Counted from the stretch's first letter, positions 18,856 to 27,027 are shown. The stretch is 64,000 nt of DNA from an uncultured Bacteroidota bacterium (GCA_902775135.1 CACYKY010000001.1:62001-126000); one strand, 5' to 3'. Notes: a model not told the origin generated them from the sequence alone. Made by a program: numbers and translations.

Positions 18856-18894
18856 GGATAACGCATGCGCTGCCCTTATATTGTGCATGGCGCA
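18856..18894 (-). promoter_or_regulatory. Shared upstream motif, copy before glyS
   Basis: TAACGCA, 13 bases, TATTG (plus-strand reading), 39 bases upstream of the glyS ATG. It has the same spacing as the copies before the TonB-like gene and tcdA. Confidence 0.4.
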
Positions 18895-18983
18895 GAAAAA
18901 AATATCCCTAAGATAATATTTTCACAAAAAAAACGTTAATGCACTATCACCGAATACGAAAAAACGATTAACACGGCATTGAT

Positions 18984-19265
18984 ATGGTAAAATACAAGAA
19001 CGATGTACATCTGGGGCAGGAAATCAAACGGGTGCTCGACGAAAAGCACATTCCGGTGTCCGAATTCGCCCGCCGCATCTGTTGCCATAGGAAAAATGTG
19101 TACGATATTTTCAACCGCAAGTCGCTCGACATCGACCGGGTGATCATGATCTCTGAGTTGCTCGACTACGATTTCATCGAGAATTGCTATCGCGCCAAAC
19201 CCGAAGCGCTGGAGTTCAAACTGCGCTATTTCAACGGCAAAATCACCGTCATAGGCAAAGAATAG
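18984..19265 (+). CDS. XRE-family helix-turn-helix protein
   Basis: A 93-residue protein. The N-terminal ~65 residues fit a Cro/CI helix-turn-helix (LGQEIKRVLDEKHIPVSEFARRI, HRKNVYDIFNRKSLDIDRVI), followed by a short beta-like tail (EALEFKLRYFNGKITVIGKE). It is likely a small DNA-binding regulator with unknown target. It diverges from glyS (166-base gap) and converges on the sensor kinase gene (44-base gap). No toxin or phage gene is beside it. Confidence 0.75.
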   Translation: MVKYKNDVHLGQEIKRVLDEKHIPVSEFARRICCHRKNVYDIFNRKSLDIDRVIMISELLDYDFIENCYRAKPEALEFKLRYFNGKITVIGKE

Positions 19266-19309
19266 GGTAGGGTGCCCCCTTTCTTATCGGGGGGTGTTGG
19301 CACCCGCCA

Positions 19310-20800
19310 TCAGCTGTTTTTCTTCAGTACGATACGGAAGGTCGTCCCCTGTCCCGGGACGGAATACTTCAGGAATAGCCGTCCGCGATGGTACTGGTTC
19401 ACTATCCTCCGGGCCAAAGGCAGCCCCAATCCCCACCCGCGGCTCTTGGTGGTGAAGCCGCTGTCGAAGATTTTTTTCTGTACCGAAGGGCTCATGCCTC
19501 GTCCGGTGTCGCTGATGTCTATGTAGATGTTGCGGGCATCCTGCGAGCCGAGAATGGTCACCGTGCCGGCACCTTCCATCGCGTCGATGGCATTCTTGCA
19601 GAGGTTCTCTATCACCCATTGGAACAGGTAGTTGTTCAGCGGGGCAATAAACTGCTCGTCTTCGGGGAACGAAACGACGAATTGCACCTTGCGGGGGGCT
19701 CGGCTCTGCAGATAGGCGATGGCGGCTCTCACGGCTTCCTCCACACTCTCCTCCTTCAGCTCCGGCACCGAGCCGATCTTCGAGAAGCGGTGCGTGATGG
19801 TCTCCAGCCGCTGGAGGTCCTTGCCCATCTCGGCGGCATATTCGTCGCTAAATTCCTTGCCGCGAAGGTATTCCGTCCACGCCATCAGCGACGACAGCGG
19901 CGTGCCCAGCTGGTGGGCGGTCTCTTTGGCAAGTCCTACCCATATCCGGTTCTGCTCCATGGTGCGCGTGGTGCGGAAGATGTAGTAGGTCACCAGCAGC
20001 AGCACGATGGCTATGATGAGGTATAGCAGCGGCACCCACCGCAGCGTGCGCAGCAAGGGCGAGTTCTCGTAGTACACATATCCGCGGCTGTTGTCAGGAA
20101 GGGCTATCTCGATGGGGTCGTTCACCGAGGCCATGCGCTCCAGGCGCGGGAGCAACTTGGCCGGCGTGTTCACCTCCGAGGAGTCTATGTTGCCCAGCGC
20201 TATCACCTCTGTGCGCGTGCTGTCGGCAATGATCACCGGCACAAAGACCGAGTTGTTCGTGATGTCGGCCAGGAACGACCGCGTGAAGCCCGTCAGCACC
20301 TGACGCAGCTGGGTGTAGTATTGCGACTCCTTGTAGTAGAGCGTCATGGGCATCCCCCAAATGCGGTACTCGAAGGGCGGGTTCTGCGAGTATTCCGCCA
20401 GCAGGTCCCCTTCCAGCTTCTGCCCGGCAAGCTCCTGCGGCACCGTGATGATGCTGTCTTTGGCGGTGGTGATGATGATGGGCGTGCGGGCGGAGTCAAC
20501 GATATAGTTCACATAGGCAAGGCTGAAGCGGAGGTCCACATTCTGGTTGGGGTCGTTGAACGACTGCAGGATGTCGGCATAGAGCTTCATCTTGCGGTGC
20601 TCGTCGAGGGTGGCTTGCTGGAAGAACTGCTGCGTGGCCGACGAGATGCGGTTGCGCTGTCCTATGGCGTTGGCCCACAGACGGATCTTCGCCTCCTCCG
20701 ACTCGCGCACCTGGCTGGCCACGTTCTGCACCTCCCACAGCGCAAAGAGGGCCAGCACTATCGACAGCGCCATCAGTATCAGTTTCACTCGTTGCTTCAT
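19310..20800 (-). CDS. Orphan membrane sensor histidine kinase
   Basis: A 496-residue protein. One helix at about 7-24 and another near 250-270 flank a ~220-residue periplasmic sensor region. The phospho-acceptor block is AKETAHQLGTPLSSLMAW near residue 300. The ATPase domain shows the N box ENLCKNAIDAMEG, the G1 box DTGRGM, and GWGLGLPLARRIV. No response regulator is next to it. It lies 18 bases downstream of the FtsX-type permease gene in the same direction, so the two are probably co-transcribed and may be linked to envelope stress, which is inference. Confidence 0.9.
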   Translation of the reverse strand: MKQRVKLILMALSIVLALFALWEVQNVASQVRESEEAKIRLWANAIGQRNRISSATQQFFQQATLDEHRKMKLYADILQSFNDPNQNVDLRFSLAYVNYIVDSARTPIIITTAKDSIITVPQELAGQKLEGDLLAEYSQNPPFEYRIWGMPMTLYYKESQYYTQLRQVLTGFTRSFLADITNNSVFVPVIIADSTRTEVIALGNIDSSEVNTPAKLLPRLERMASVNDPIEIALPDNSRGYVYYENSPLLRTLRWVPLLYLIIAIVLLLVTYYIFRTTRTMEQNRIWVGLAKETAHQLGTPLSSLMAWTEYLRGKEFSDEYAAEMGKDLQRLETITHRFSKIGSVPELKEESVEEAVRAAIAYLQSRAPRKVQFVVSFPEDEQFIAPLNNYLFQWVIENLCKNAIDAMEGAGTVTILGSQDARNIYIDISDTGRGMSPSVQKKIFDSGFTTKSRGWGLGLPLARRIVNQYHRGRLFLKYSVPGQGTTFRIVLKKNS

Positions 20801-20818
20801 ATTTTAGCTTTTCTTTTT

Positions 20819-22078
20819 TTATCGTTCAATCCTCAACGCCTTTGCGGGGCTGATGTGCGAGATGTAGGCCGCCGGCAGCAACAATGCCACCAGGCAGGCC
20901 GCCAGGGTCCCCAGGCTGACAAGGAGGAAGATCCAGGGGTCGATGTCCACCGGCACATGGCTCATCGAGTAGCTCTCGGCATCGAGTTTCACTATCTGCA
21001 AGCGCTGCTGCAACACGCACAGCGTCAGCGCTACAGCATCGCCGATGAGGATACCTTCGGCTATCAGGCGCGAGGCCTTGATGAGGAATATCCGCCGCAC
21101 CGATGCGTTGGTGGCGCCAAGGGCCTTCAGCAATCCTATGGTGCGTCCCTTCTCGAAGATCATGATGAGCAGCGCGGAGACAATGGCCACAGCACATACC
21201 AAACTCATGATGACGAGGATAAGGGTGATGTTCGAGTTCAGCAGGTCGAGCCAGGCAAAGAGGGCCGGGTTGGCTTCCTTGATGGTTTGTACCGAGTAGT
21301 CGTAGGGGAGCTCCTGCTCCACTCGCGAGGCCACCTCGTCCAGCTTGTCGAAGTCGTCCACAAGCACCTCGTATCCGCCCACCTGGCTCTCCTCCCATCC
21401 GTTCAGGCGCTGCACCTGGCGCAGGTCGCCAACGATGTACAGCTCGTCAAACTCCGTCAGGTCCGTGTTGTAGATGCCGCAGATGGTGAAAGCCCTCGAC
21501 CGCGGGGTGTCGCCGCCCCAGAAGTAGGTACGCATCTTGTCGCCCACATGCAGGCGCAGCCGCGAGGCTATGGTGCTCGAGATGAGAACTTCGGTGCTCG
21601 GTGCGGCCTCTTCGCCACTCGGCGACTCAGCCACTTGGCTGCTGAATTGTGGCAGCCGACCCTCGACGAGGTTGGAGGCAAAGAAGGTGGTGTCGTAGCC
21701 CTCGCTGAGGCCGCGGAGCATGATGCCGTAGATCTGCTCCTCGGTTTTCACCATGCCGCCCTTCGTGGCGAAGTATTGTATGTGGCGCACGCCCGGCACG
21801 TGCCTTATGCGGCCCACAAGGTCAGCGTCCAGCGCTATGGGCTCTTCCTGATAGGCGGGGGAGGAGGCATAGTTGCTCACCGTCAGGTGGCTGCCGAAGC
21901 CCACCACCTTGGAGGCTATCTCGCCCTGGAATCCGCGCAGGATGCACACCGCCATCACCATCACCACCACCCCCAGCGCTATGCTCACCACAGCAATGGT
22001 CGACAACGGCCCCGAAAAGCCGCCTCCCTTGTGGCTTCGCGGCATAAACCGCCCTGCTATGAACCGCTCGAACTTCAA
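20819..22078 (-). CDS. FtsX/LolC-LolE-type ABC transporter permease
   Basis: A 419-residue inner-membrane protein with helices at about 25-48, 272-300, 325-350 and 380-405, and a large periplasmic MacB-PCD-like domain (~50-270), the usual lipoprotein-release topology. The start FERFIAGRFMPRSHKGGGFS is typical of LolC/E relatives in Bacteroidota, and the end is AAYISHISPAKALRIER. It likely works with a LolD-type ATPase that is not adjacent. The sensor kinase gene follows 18 bases later. Lipoprotein export is the family expectation, not proven here. Confidence 0.87.
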   Translation of the reverse strand: MKFERFIAGRFMPRSHKGGGFSGPLSTIAVVSIALGVVVMVMAVCILRGFQGEIASKVVGFGSHLTVSNYASSPAYQEEPIALDADLVGRIRHVPGVRHIQYFATKGGMVKTEEQIYGIMLRGLSEGYDTTFFASNLVEGRLPQFSSQVAESPSGEEAAPSTEVLISSTIASRLRLHVGDKMRTYFWGGDTPRSRAFTICGIYNTDLTEFDELYIVGDLRQVQRLNGWEESQVGGYEVLVDDFDKLDEVASRVEQELPYDYSVQTIKEANPALFAWLDLLNSNITLILVIMSLVCAVAIVSALLIMIFEKGRTIGLLKALGATNASVRRIFLIKASRLIAEGILIGDAVALTLCVLQQRLQIVKLDAESYSMSHVPVDIDPWIFLLVSLGTLAACLVALLLPAAYISHISPAKALRIER

Positions 22079-22120
22079 TCTTTTTTCAAATGTGGAATGT
22101 GTTGAACCTATCTTTCAATA

Positions 22121-22202
22121 ATCGGCGAATCATGCCAATTGTGCGAATTGTTATTCATCGTAGGTAGAATGAGAATTCGCTCAGTTCGCACAATCCGCCG
22201 AT
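22121..22202 (-). other. Long dyad with two alternative foldings downstream of tpiA
   Basis: Fold A pairs ATTGTGCGAA (22138-22147) with TTCGCACAAT (22185-22194) and ATCGGCG (22121-22127) with CGCCGAT (22196-22202). Fold B pairs GCGAATT (22143-22149) with AATTCGC (22174-22180) and ATTC with GAAT inside. The two share bases and cannot coexist. It lies 19 bases beyond the tpiA stop and upstream of the permease gene; no U-tract follows. Confidence 0.6.
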
Positions 22203-22221
22203 GGAGACGGTGTGTCTGCCG

Positions 22222-22983
22222 TCAGAAGCTCTTGGCGATGGCCACAAAGTCGTCGGCCTTCAGCGAGGCGCCGCCGATGAGGCCGCCGTCGATATCGGGG
22301 CAGGCGAAGAGTTCCTTGGCATTGCTGGGCTTGCAGCTGCCGCCGTAGAGGATGCTGATTTCGTCGGCCAGTTCCTTGCCGTACTTGGCAGCGAGGAGGC
22401 TGCGGATGTGGGCGTGGATTTCCTGTGCCTGTTCGGGAGTGGCGGTCTTGCCGGTGCCAATGGCCCACACGGGCTCGTAGGCGATGACCACTTCCTTCAT
22501 CTCCTCGGCGCCGAGGTGGAAGAGACCCTTCTCGACCTGGGTCTTCACCACGTCGAGCTGGCGGCCGGCTTCGCGCTCCTCGAGCACCTCGCCGACGCAG
22601 ACGATGGGTTTCAGGCCGTGTTTCAGCAGCTGGTCCACCTTGGCGGCGACGGTCTGGTCGGTCTCGCCGTAGTAGGCGCGACGCTCGGAGTGACCCACGA
22701 TGCAGTAGTCAATCTCCATGCTCTCCAGCATTTCGGCGCTCACCTCGCCGGTGAAGGCGCCCTTTTCCTGGTCGCTGACGTTCTGTGCGCCCACCATGAA
22801 GTAGCTGTCGTTGGCATAGTCGGTTGCCATCTCCAGATACGGGAACGGGGGGCAGACAATCAGTTGCGTGTCGCGCGCCAGCTCCTCTTTCTCAAGGGCT
22901 CCCATGATGGAGTCAATCAGTTCGTCGGCCTCGGTGAAGGTGCAGTTCATCTTCCAGTTGCCTGCTACAATATGTTTTCTCAT
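22222..22983 (-). CDS. tpiA: Triosephosphate isomerase
   Basis: A 253-residue TIM barrel interconverting dihydroxyacetone phosphate and glyceraldehyde 3-phosphate. Visible are VAGNWKMN (catalytic Lys), IVGHSERRAYYGETD (catalytic His), AYEPVWAIGTGKTATPEQ (catalytic Glu and loop 6) and ILYGGSCKPSNA for phosphate binding. The length is normal. It has an independent position, with a long AT-rich upstream region and a long dyad after its stop. Confidence 0.97.
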   Translation of the reverse strand: MRKHIVAGNWKMNCTFTEADELIDSIMGALEKEELARDTQLIVCPPFPYLEMATDYANDSYFMVGAQNVSDQEKGAFTGEVSAEMLESMEIDYCIVGHSERRAYYGETDQTVAAKVDQLLKHGLKPIVCVGEVLEEREAGRQLDVVKTQVEKGLFHLGAEEMKEVVIAYEPVWAIGTGKTATPEQAQEIHAHIRSLLAAKYGKELADEISILYGGSCKPSNAKELFACPDIDGGLIGGASLKADDFVAIAKSF

Positions 22984-23128
22984 TGTTCTTGGGTTTTTTG
23001 TAATATGAATGATACGTTTTTTTCTATGGATTCCGGCATTCGCCGATATCGTTTTCTATAATAGAATAACGCGAAATTTAAAAAATAGTATGTAGATTCA
23101 AAAAAAAATCTTGATTCACTTTTTTTTG

Positions 23129-23136
23129 TATTTTTG
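23129..23136 (+). promoter_or_regulatory. Bacteroidota -7 promoter box before the split secreted-protein gene
   Basis: TATTTTTG fits TAnnTTTG. It overlaps a possible TTG start at 23134, which argues that translation starts at ATG 23149 or 23161 instead. Confidence 0.6.
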
Positions 23137-23148
23137 CAAAATAATAAA

Positions 23149-24468
23149 ATGTTGAAAAAAATGAAGTACGGTACTCTAATACTTTCATTGCTAGTTCTCT
23201 TCACTTCCGGTGTGAGTGGTCAGGTGATGGAGTATAGCGTTGGTTCGGTGCAGAACTCTATCGTCCGCACCGTCGACCACCGTAGTGTATTGATTTATAC
23301 TCAGGAATCGACCACATCGGCCTATTTTGTCCTTCACAACGAGGCGACGGGGACAGCTCTGTCTTTCCCGTTCAATGTCGGAGTGGTGCACGACATGCGG
23401 ATTACTGATGGAAGAGTTTATTTCTGTGGCGAAAGCTATGGACACGGTTTGGTAGGCACGTTCAATATCCAGCAGGTGTTTTTCTCGGGTGGCAATGTCT
23501 TTTGGCATCAATTGTCGTCGTATTTTGGCGATATGACCCATGTTGTGAGTCTTGACCGTTTGGATTTGTTCTCCGATAGTGGACGTGTTTGCATGGCTAT
23601 GGTTGGTGGCGCTTGGTTTGACCCCCTGACGCCAACCCCCAAAAACGTGTTGGTCTCGGCCTGTTTCAGTGGGACGAATTGGAATATCAACTGCGATATG
23701 ACCAAACCATATTTTATGAAATTTACAGATATAGCCTGCCTAGGCGATATTATTGTGGCCGTTGGAACTGATACCAACGATGCCGGGTGCTATCTGAAGA
23801 CTTACCATCCAAGGATGGATTTTCCGGGCAATACATGTACACCCTTGTACGGGTACGAAATTCCTTTTATGAATCCTCAAGGGAAGGTTCTTGTGACAAA
23901 ATACGCTGATAACACGGCTTCCATTGCCCATTTTGATGCTTCGCGTGCCACTGTAATGCACAAGGTATCCTTTTCAAGTGGAGGTACGACTCCAATCGGA
24001 AATGTGGAAACATGGATTACAAACACATCTTCCTTCTTTACCGGAGGAGAAATGATTGAGTTGGCAACGTCGATAAACGGGAATACGTACCTTCTTTAGG
24101 ATACAGACTATCCTGTCAGCGGAATTGTATTGAGTTTGCCTTGGTTGGTGAAATACAGCCATAGCATTGCCCCTACCAGTTCGGTGCAGGCCGAAGCCGG
24201 AAACTATAAGAATCAATCGTTGGACATGGATTTCTCAGGAATGTATCCTCGCACCTCATGCTATGCTAGCCAGTTGGCTACCTATGCACCCATTGCTAAC
24301 ATGACAACGCCCCAATGCATGCATCCTGATTCGCTTCCAATCCAGTATTCAGTTACGGGGGTGAATATTACTGACATGTATGAAGGTGTGAGACAACAAG
24401 ATGCTTTGGGCTTTGCCTTTGTTCCGGTCATTTCAGACGTGAGAGTACAAAATATTTGTGATTACTAG
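23149..24468 (+). pseudogene. Secreted protein gene interrupted by an in-frame TAG
   Basis: A single frame runs 23149-24468 but contains a TAG at 24097-24099. The first part (316 codons) begins with a signal peptide (KKMKYGTLILSLLVLFTSGVSG). Sequence after the stop continues in the same frame (DTDYPVSGIVLSLPWLVKYS) for 122 more codons to a normal stop. The protein family is not recognised; its C-terminus (DVRVQNICDY) lacks an evident T9SS sorting domain. Base composition is more AT-rich than the neighbours. It could be a recent nonsense mutation, a sequence error or programmed readthrough; a decayed gene is the simplest reading. Confidence 0.75.
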
Positions 24469-24541
24469 TTTACGGTTTAGGGTTTAGGGTATAACGGTAT
24501 AACGGTTTAGGTTTTGGGGTTTAGGGTTACGGTTTAATGTT
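24469..24541 (+). repeat. Degenerate heptamer array resembling TTTAGGG
   Basis: About ten 7-bp units such as TTTAGGG, TTACGGT and TAACGGT fill the gap between the split gene and the T9SS cargo gene. No ORF or promoter box is seen in it. Confidence 0.8.
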
Positions 24542-24561
24542 TTTTAATTATTAATATAATT

Positions 24562-25974
24562 ATGGAAACGAAGAAAACGCTCTTGCTTGTGGTGGCTGCC
24601 ATGCTTGTGGCAATGGGCTTGCGGGCCCAGTATGCCGATATGTACTATCATCGTGTTGGCGACACCATCGAATGGCGTGCTCCCAACAGCTACTATACAT
24701 GGTGGGATTTCGAACATTTCTATCAAAACAACATTCCTATTTCCACAAAGTATACCGACCGGTGGTGTGATAAACTCAACGATTCTTCCATCATGCTTCA
24801 GCGCTTTTTCACACCTGTGCCACTGAAAATAATTGGGGTCGCCGGTTCGCCATATATATACAGGTACGGGAATCCAGGCTCAGTACCCGATCAGGGCCAA
24901 ATCCCCGACTCGACAGCGTATCAGGATTATTTCCTCTTCTATGATGCCACCCCCACGGGCCTTGTCCTCTTGAAGGAGGTCCCATGGAGTCTCTCCAACC
25001 CTTTCCGTATCCTTCACATCCGCAATCACACAAATCACGCCTTTGATGGCAGCGACTCATGTTGTAACTACAACCCCACCCAGGAGTACGTCCCGATATG
25101 GGAATACTACTTCGACACCGCATTGTATCTGACCGACTCCTTCTATGTCGGAGGTAGCATGAACAACAACTTCGATGTCACCAATCCTGACTGGTCCCAG
25201 GGCTTTCCTGGTTATCGTTTCGCGTCGTATATCCCTTTCAGTAACCCCTGTGAGCCAGAGCTCATAGCCCCCGATTGCCACCCTTTGGGGAACACTGTCG
25301 TCCATAAACAAAAAAACTGCGGATGCCCCTCTTGGTCCCCCTGGCAACGCTACCCCCAGAACCACTCCCAGAGCGTGCCCGCACTCATCTATCCCATCAT
25401 CGAGGTGGACACTACCGTCCCCCCCGAAGGGAGTTGCATCCCTTTGTCCAATATCGAAGTGTCTCTCGTCGACAGCGGTTGCGCCGTCGTCACCTGGGAC
25501 GACTTCCCCAACTACAACAGAATCATCCTCCAATACGGCTCCGCCGCAGTCCCTCCCAACCACTGGACAACCATCGAGATCGCCGACAACTCATTCTGTC
25601 GCATCTGCGAATTCAATAACGCCGGCCGTTACGGCGTCAGACTCAAAGCCGTCTGCAATAAAACCGAGACCTCATGGTCCCAACCTCTCTTTTTCTACTC
25701 CTCGGGCAACATCGACCCCCAAACGCCTGTGCCCACCATCCTCTCCGCCAACACCTTCCTTTCACCCAATCCCGCCACCGGAACAGTAGTCGTCAGCTCC
25801 AGCTTCGCCATGAAAAACATCGACATCTACTCCGCTCACGGTATCCTTGTCTTTAGCACCCATCCCGACTGCCATCGCCAGGAAATCTCCCTCACAGGCC
25901 TCCCCGCCGGCACATACCTTGTCGTCATCGACACCTTCGCCGGCTCCACAAACAAAAAGCTGGTGATTGAATAA
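24562..25974 (+). CDS. Secreted protein with T9SS type A sorting domain
   Basis: A 470-residue protein. Residues 1-23 form a signal peptide (KKTLLLVVAAMLVAMGLRAQ). A long region without a recognised domain (~24-290) carries a Cys-rich part (NCGCPSW). A fibronectin III-like segment (~295-385) is seen as LSNIEVSLVDSGCAVVTWDD and NNAGRYGVRLKAVCNK. The C-terminal ~75 residues form the sorting domain (LSPNPATGTVVVSS, IDIYSAHGILVFST, LTGLPAGTYLVVIDT), which should direct it through T9SS to the cell surface. The second half of the gene is strikingly C-rich compared with the first. Confidence 0.88.
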   Translation: METKKTLLLVVAAMLVAMGLRAQYADMYYHRVGDTIEWRAPNSYYTWWDFEHFYQNNIPISTKYTDRWCDKLNDSSIMLQRFFTPVPLKIIGVAGSPYIYRYGNPGSVPDQGQIPDSTAYQDYFLFYDATPTGLVLLKEVPWSLSNPFRILHIRNHTNHAFDGSDSCCNYNPTQEYVPIWEYYFDTALYLTDSFYVGGSMNNNFDVTNPDWSQGFPGYRFASYIPFSNPCEPELIAPDCHPLGNTVVHKQKNCGCPSWSPWQRYPQNHSQSVPALIYPIIEVDTTVPPEGSCIPLSNIEVSLVDSGCAVVTWDDFPNYNRIILQYGSAAVPPNHWTTIEIADNSFCRICEFNNAGRYGVRLKAVCNKTETSWSQPLFFYSSGNIDPQTPVPTILSANTFLSPNPATGTVVVSSSFAMKNIDIYSAHGILVFSTHPDCHRQEISLTGLPAGTYLVVIDTFAGSTNKKLVIE

Positions 25975-26114
25975 CCCTTCCACCCCCACCCAACTTGCTC
26001 TTCATTGCTGCCACCCAACCCCCATTTCTCCTACCTGCATTCCCCCTTTCTTTCATCCCTCATTTTACCTCCTAATTTGCAAATAATTACAAATCAGTCA
26101 ACTACCTAAAGAAT

Positions 26115-26262
26115 GTCATCAGGTCATCAGGTCATTTGCAATGTTTTCCCATTCCTCGCGCACGCGTTATTTATAATTAATGTTTTAATTTTTATTTTAT
26201 TAATAAAAAGAAATTACTCCACATGTCGGAACATTTGCATTTTACCTAATGACCTGATGACC
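26115..26262. repeat. Inverted repeat (~31 bp arms) flanking an AT-rich core, locus 1
   Basis: The left arm 26115-26145 and right arm 26230-26262 are imperfect reverse complements, sharing the phrase GTCATCAGGTCAT and an ATGTT end. The left arm repeats CATCAGGT twice. The 84-bp centre is AT-rich and holds the palindrome TTTTATTAATAAAA (26195-26208). A similar arrangement, with different arm sequence, lies at 63378-63525. Confidence 0.8.
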
Positions 26263-26450
26263 TTCTCCCTAATTTACACACATCACACTGACAATCAGTC
26301 TATTCAAACTAGAAAAATTCCCCGAAACAAAAAATGACCTGCTCTTTACCTTCTCTTCCACCAACCTCATAACCGCATCTCATATCAAAGCAAAAAACAT
26401 AGATCTCCCTTCGCCAGCGAGAGGGGAGACATAACTCCACACCAGCCTGG

Positions 26451-26524
26451 TTAGGAATACATTCCTATCTCGCACTCATTCACCCATAACCACTTAACAA
26501 TGAGTTAGGAATACATTCCTATCT
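26451..26524. repeat. Two copies of a 20-bp near-palindrome
   Basis: TTAGGAATACATTCCTATCT occurs at 26451-26470 and 26505-26524, 54 bases apart. Each contains TAGGAAT-AC-ATTCCTA, a 7-bp inverted repeat. Confidence 0.85.
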
Positions 26525-26551
26525 TTATTTCCCCACCTCCCCCAAAACTCG

Positions 26552-26559
26552 TATCTTTG
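26552..26559 (+). promoter_or_regulatory. Promoter-like TATCTTTG box with no gene downstream
   Basis: An exact TAnnTTTG match within a context like other promoters here (CTCGTATCTTTGCATC). No credible ORF starts within the following 450 bases. Confidence 0.5.
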
Positions 26560-26637
26560 CATCAGTTTCAAAACAACTAAGAGCCCATTGACACCCCTGA
26601 GTACCTATTCAAATACACACTATCAAGTCCGAGTCCC

Positions 26638-26814
26638 GCCTGGCTCCAAAAGAAACATGGCCTCGTAGATGAAATCACATCACCTGATGTTGCGCAGAGG
26701 GCAGGAGCAAACTCCGTATCAACTCCGACCTAACGCCCACCTAACGCCCACCAAACGCCCACCCAATGCCCACCAAATGCCCACCTCCCACCTGGCTCCG
26801 CAAGAGACATGGCC
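26638..26814 (+). repeat. Direct repeat flanking the 11-bp array
   Basis: A ~26-bp block beginning CGCCTGGCTCC and ending ACATGGCC at 26638-26663 recurs with four differences at 26789-26814, so the array sits inside a local duplication of about 150 bp. Confidence 0.7.
26710..26786 (+). repeat. 11-bp tandem array, seven units
   Basis: Seven consecutive 11-bp units: AACTCCGTATC, AACTCCGACCT, AACGCCCACCT, AACGCCCACCA, AACGCCCACCC, AATGCCCACCA, AATGCCCACCT. The period is not a multiple of three and no frame is protein-like. The first unit also begins the array at 63961. Confidence 0.88.
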
Positions 26815-27027
26815 GTCTGGAAATGTTTGCGGGGGATGACGGAAAGGGAGAAGTCGAAAAGGAAGATGTGGAGGGAGACGACAGTGAACTGCGAGCCGAA
26901 GAGGGGAGAACGTGGGGCCGTCGGCGACGGCGAAAGTTGCGAGGAAAACTGGAGGGCTGCGGCTTCGGGTTCTACCCTATAAAAAGAGGGTTGAAAAAAA
27001 TTATTTTGTAAATATAAATTTATTTGC

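Noticed and set aside
24469..24541. Eukaryotic telomere contamination
   Set aside because: The repeat is degenerate, short, and lies between two bacterial genes in a continuous bacterial context.
26113..26337. A 74-residue ORF across the first dyad
   Set aside because: It is read through the inverted repeat and AT-rich core, with composition expected from such DNA.
26766..27011. An 81-residue ORF before serC
   Set aside because: It starts in the 11-bp array and is made of purine-rich, Lys/Arg/Glu-biased sequence, and it runs towards the serC promoter. No protein-like pattern or start signal.
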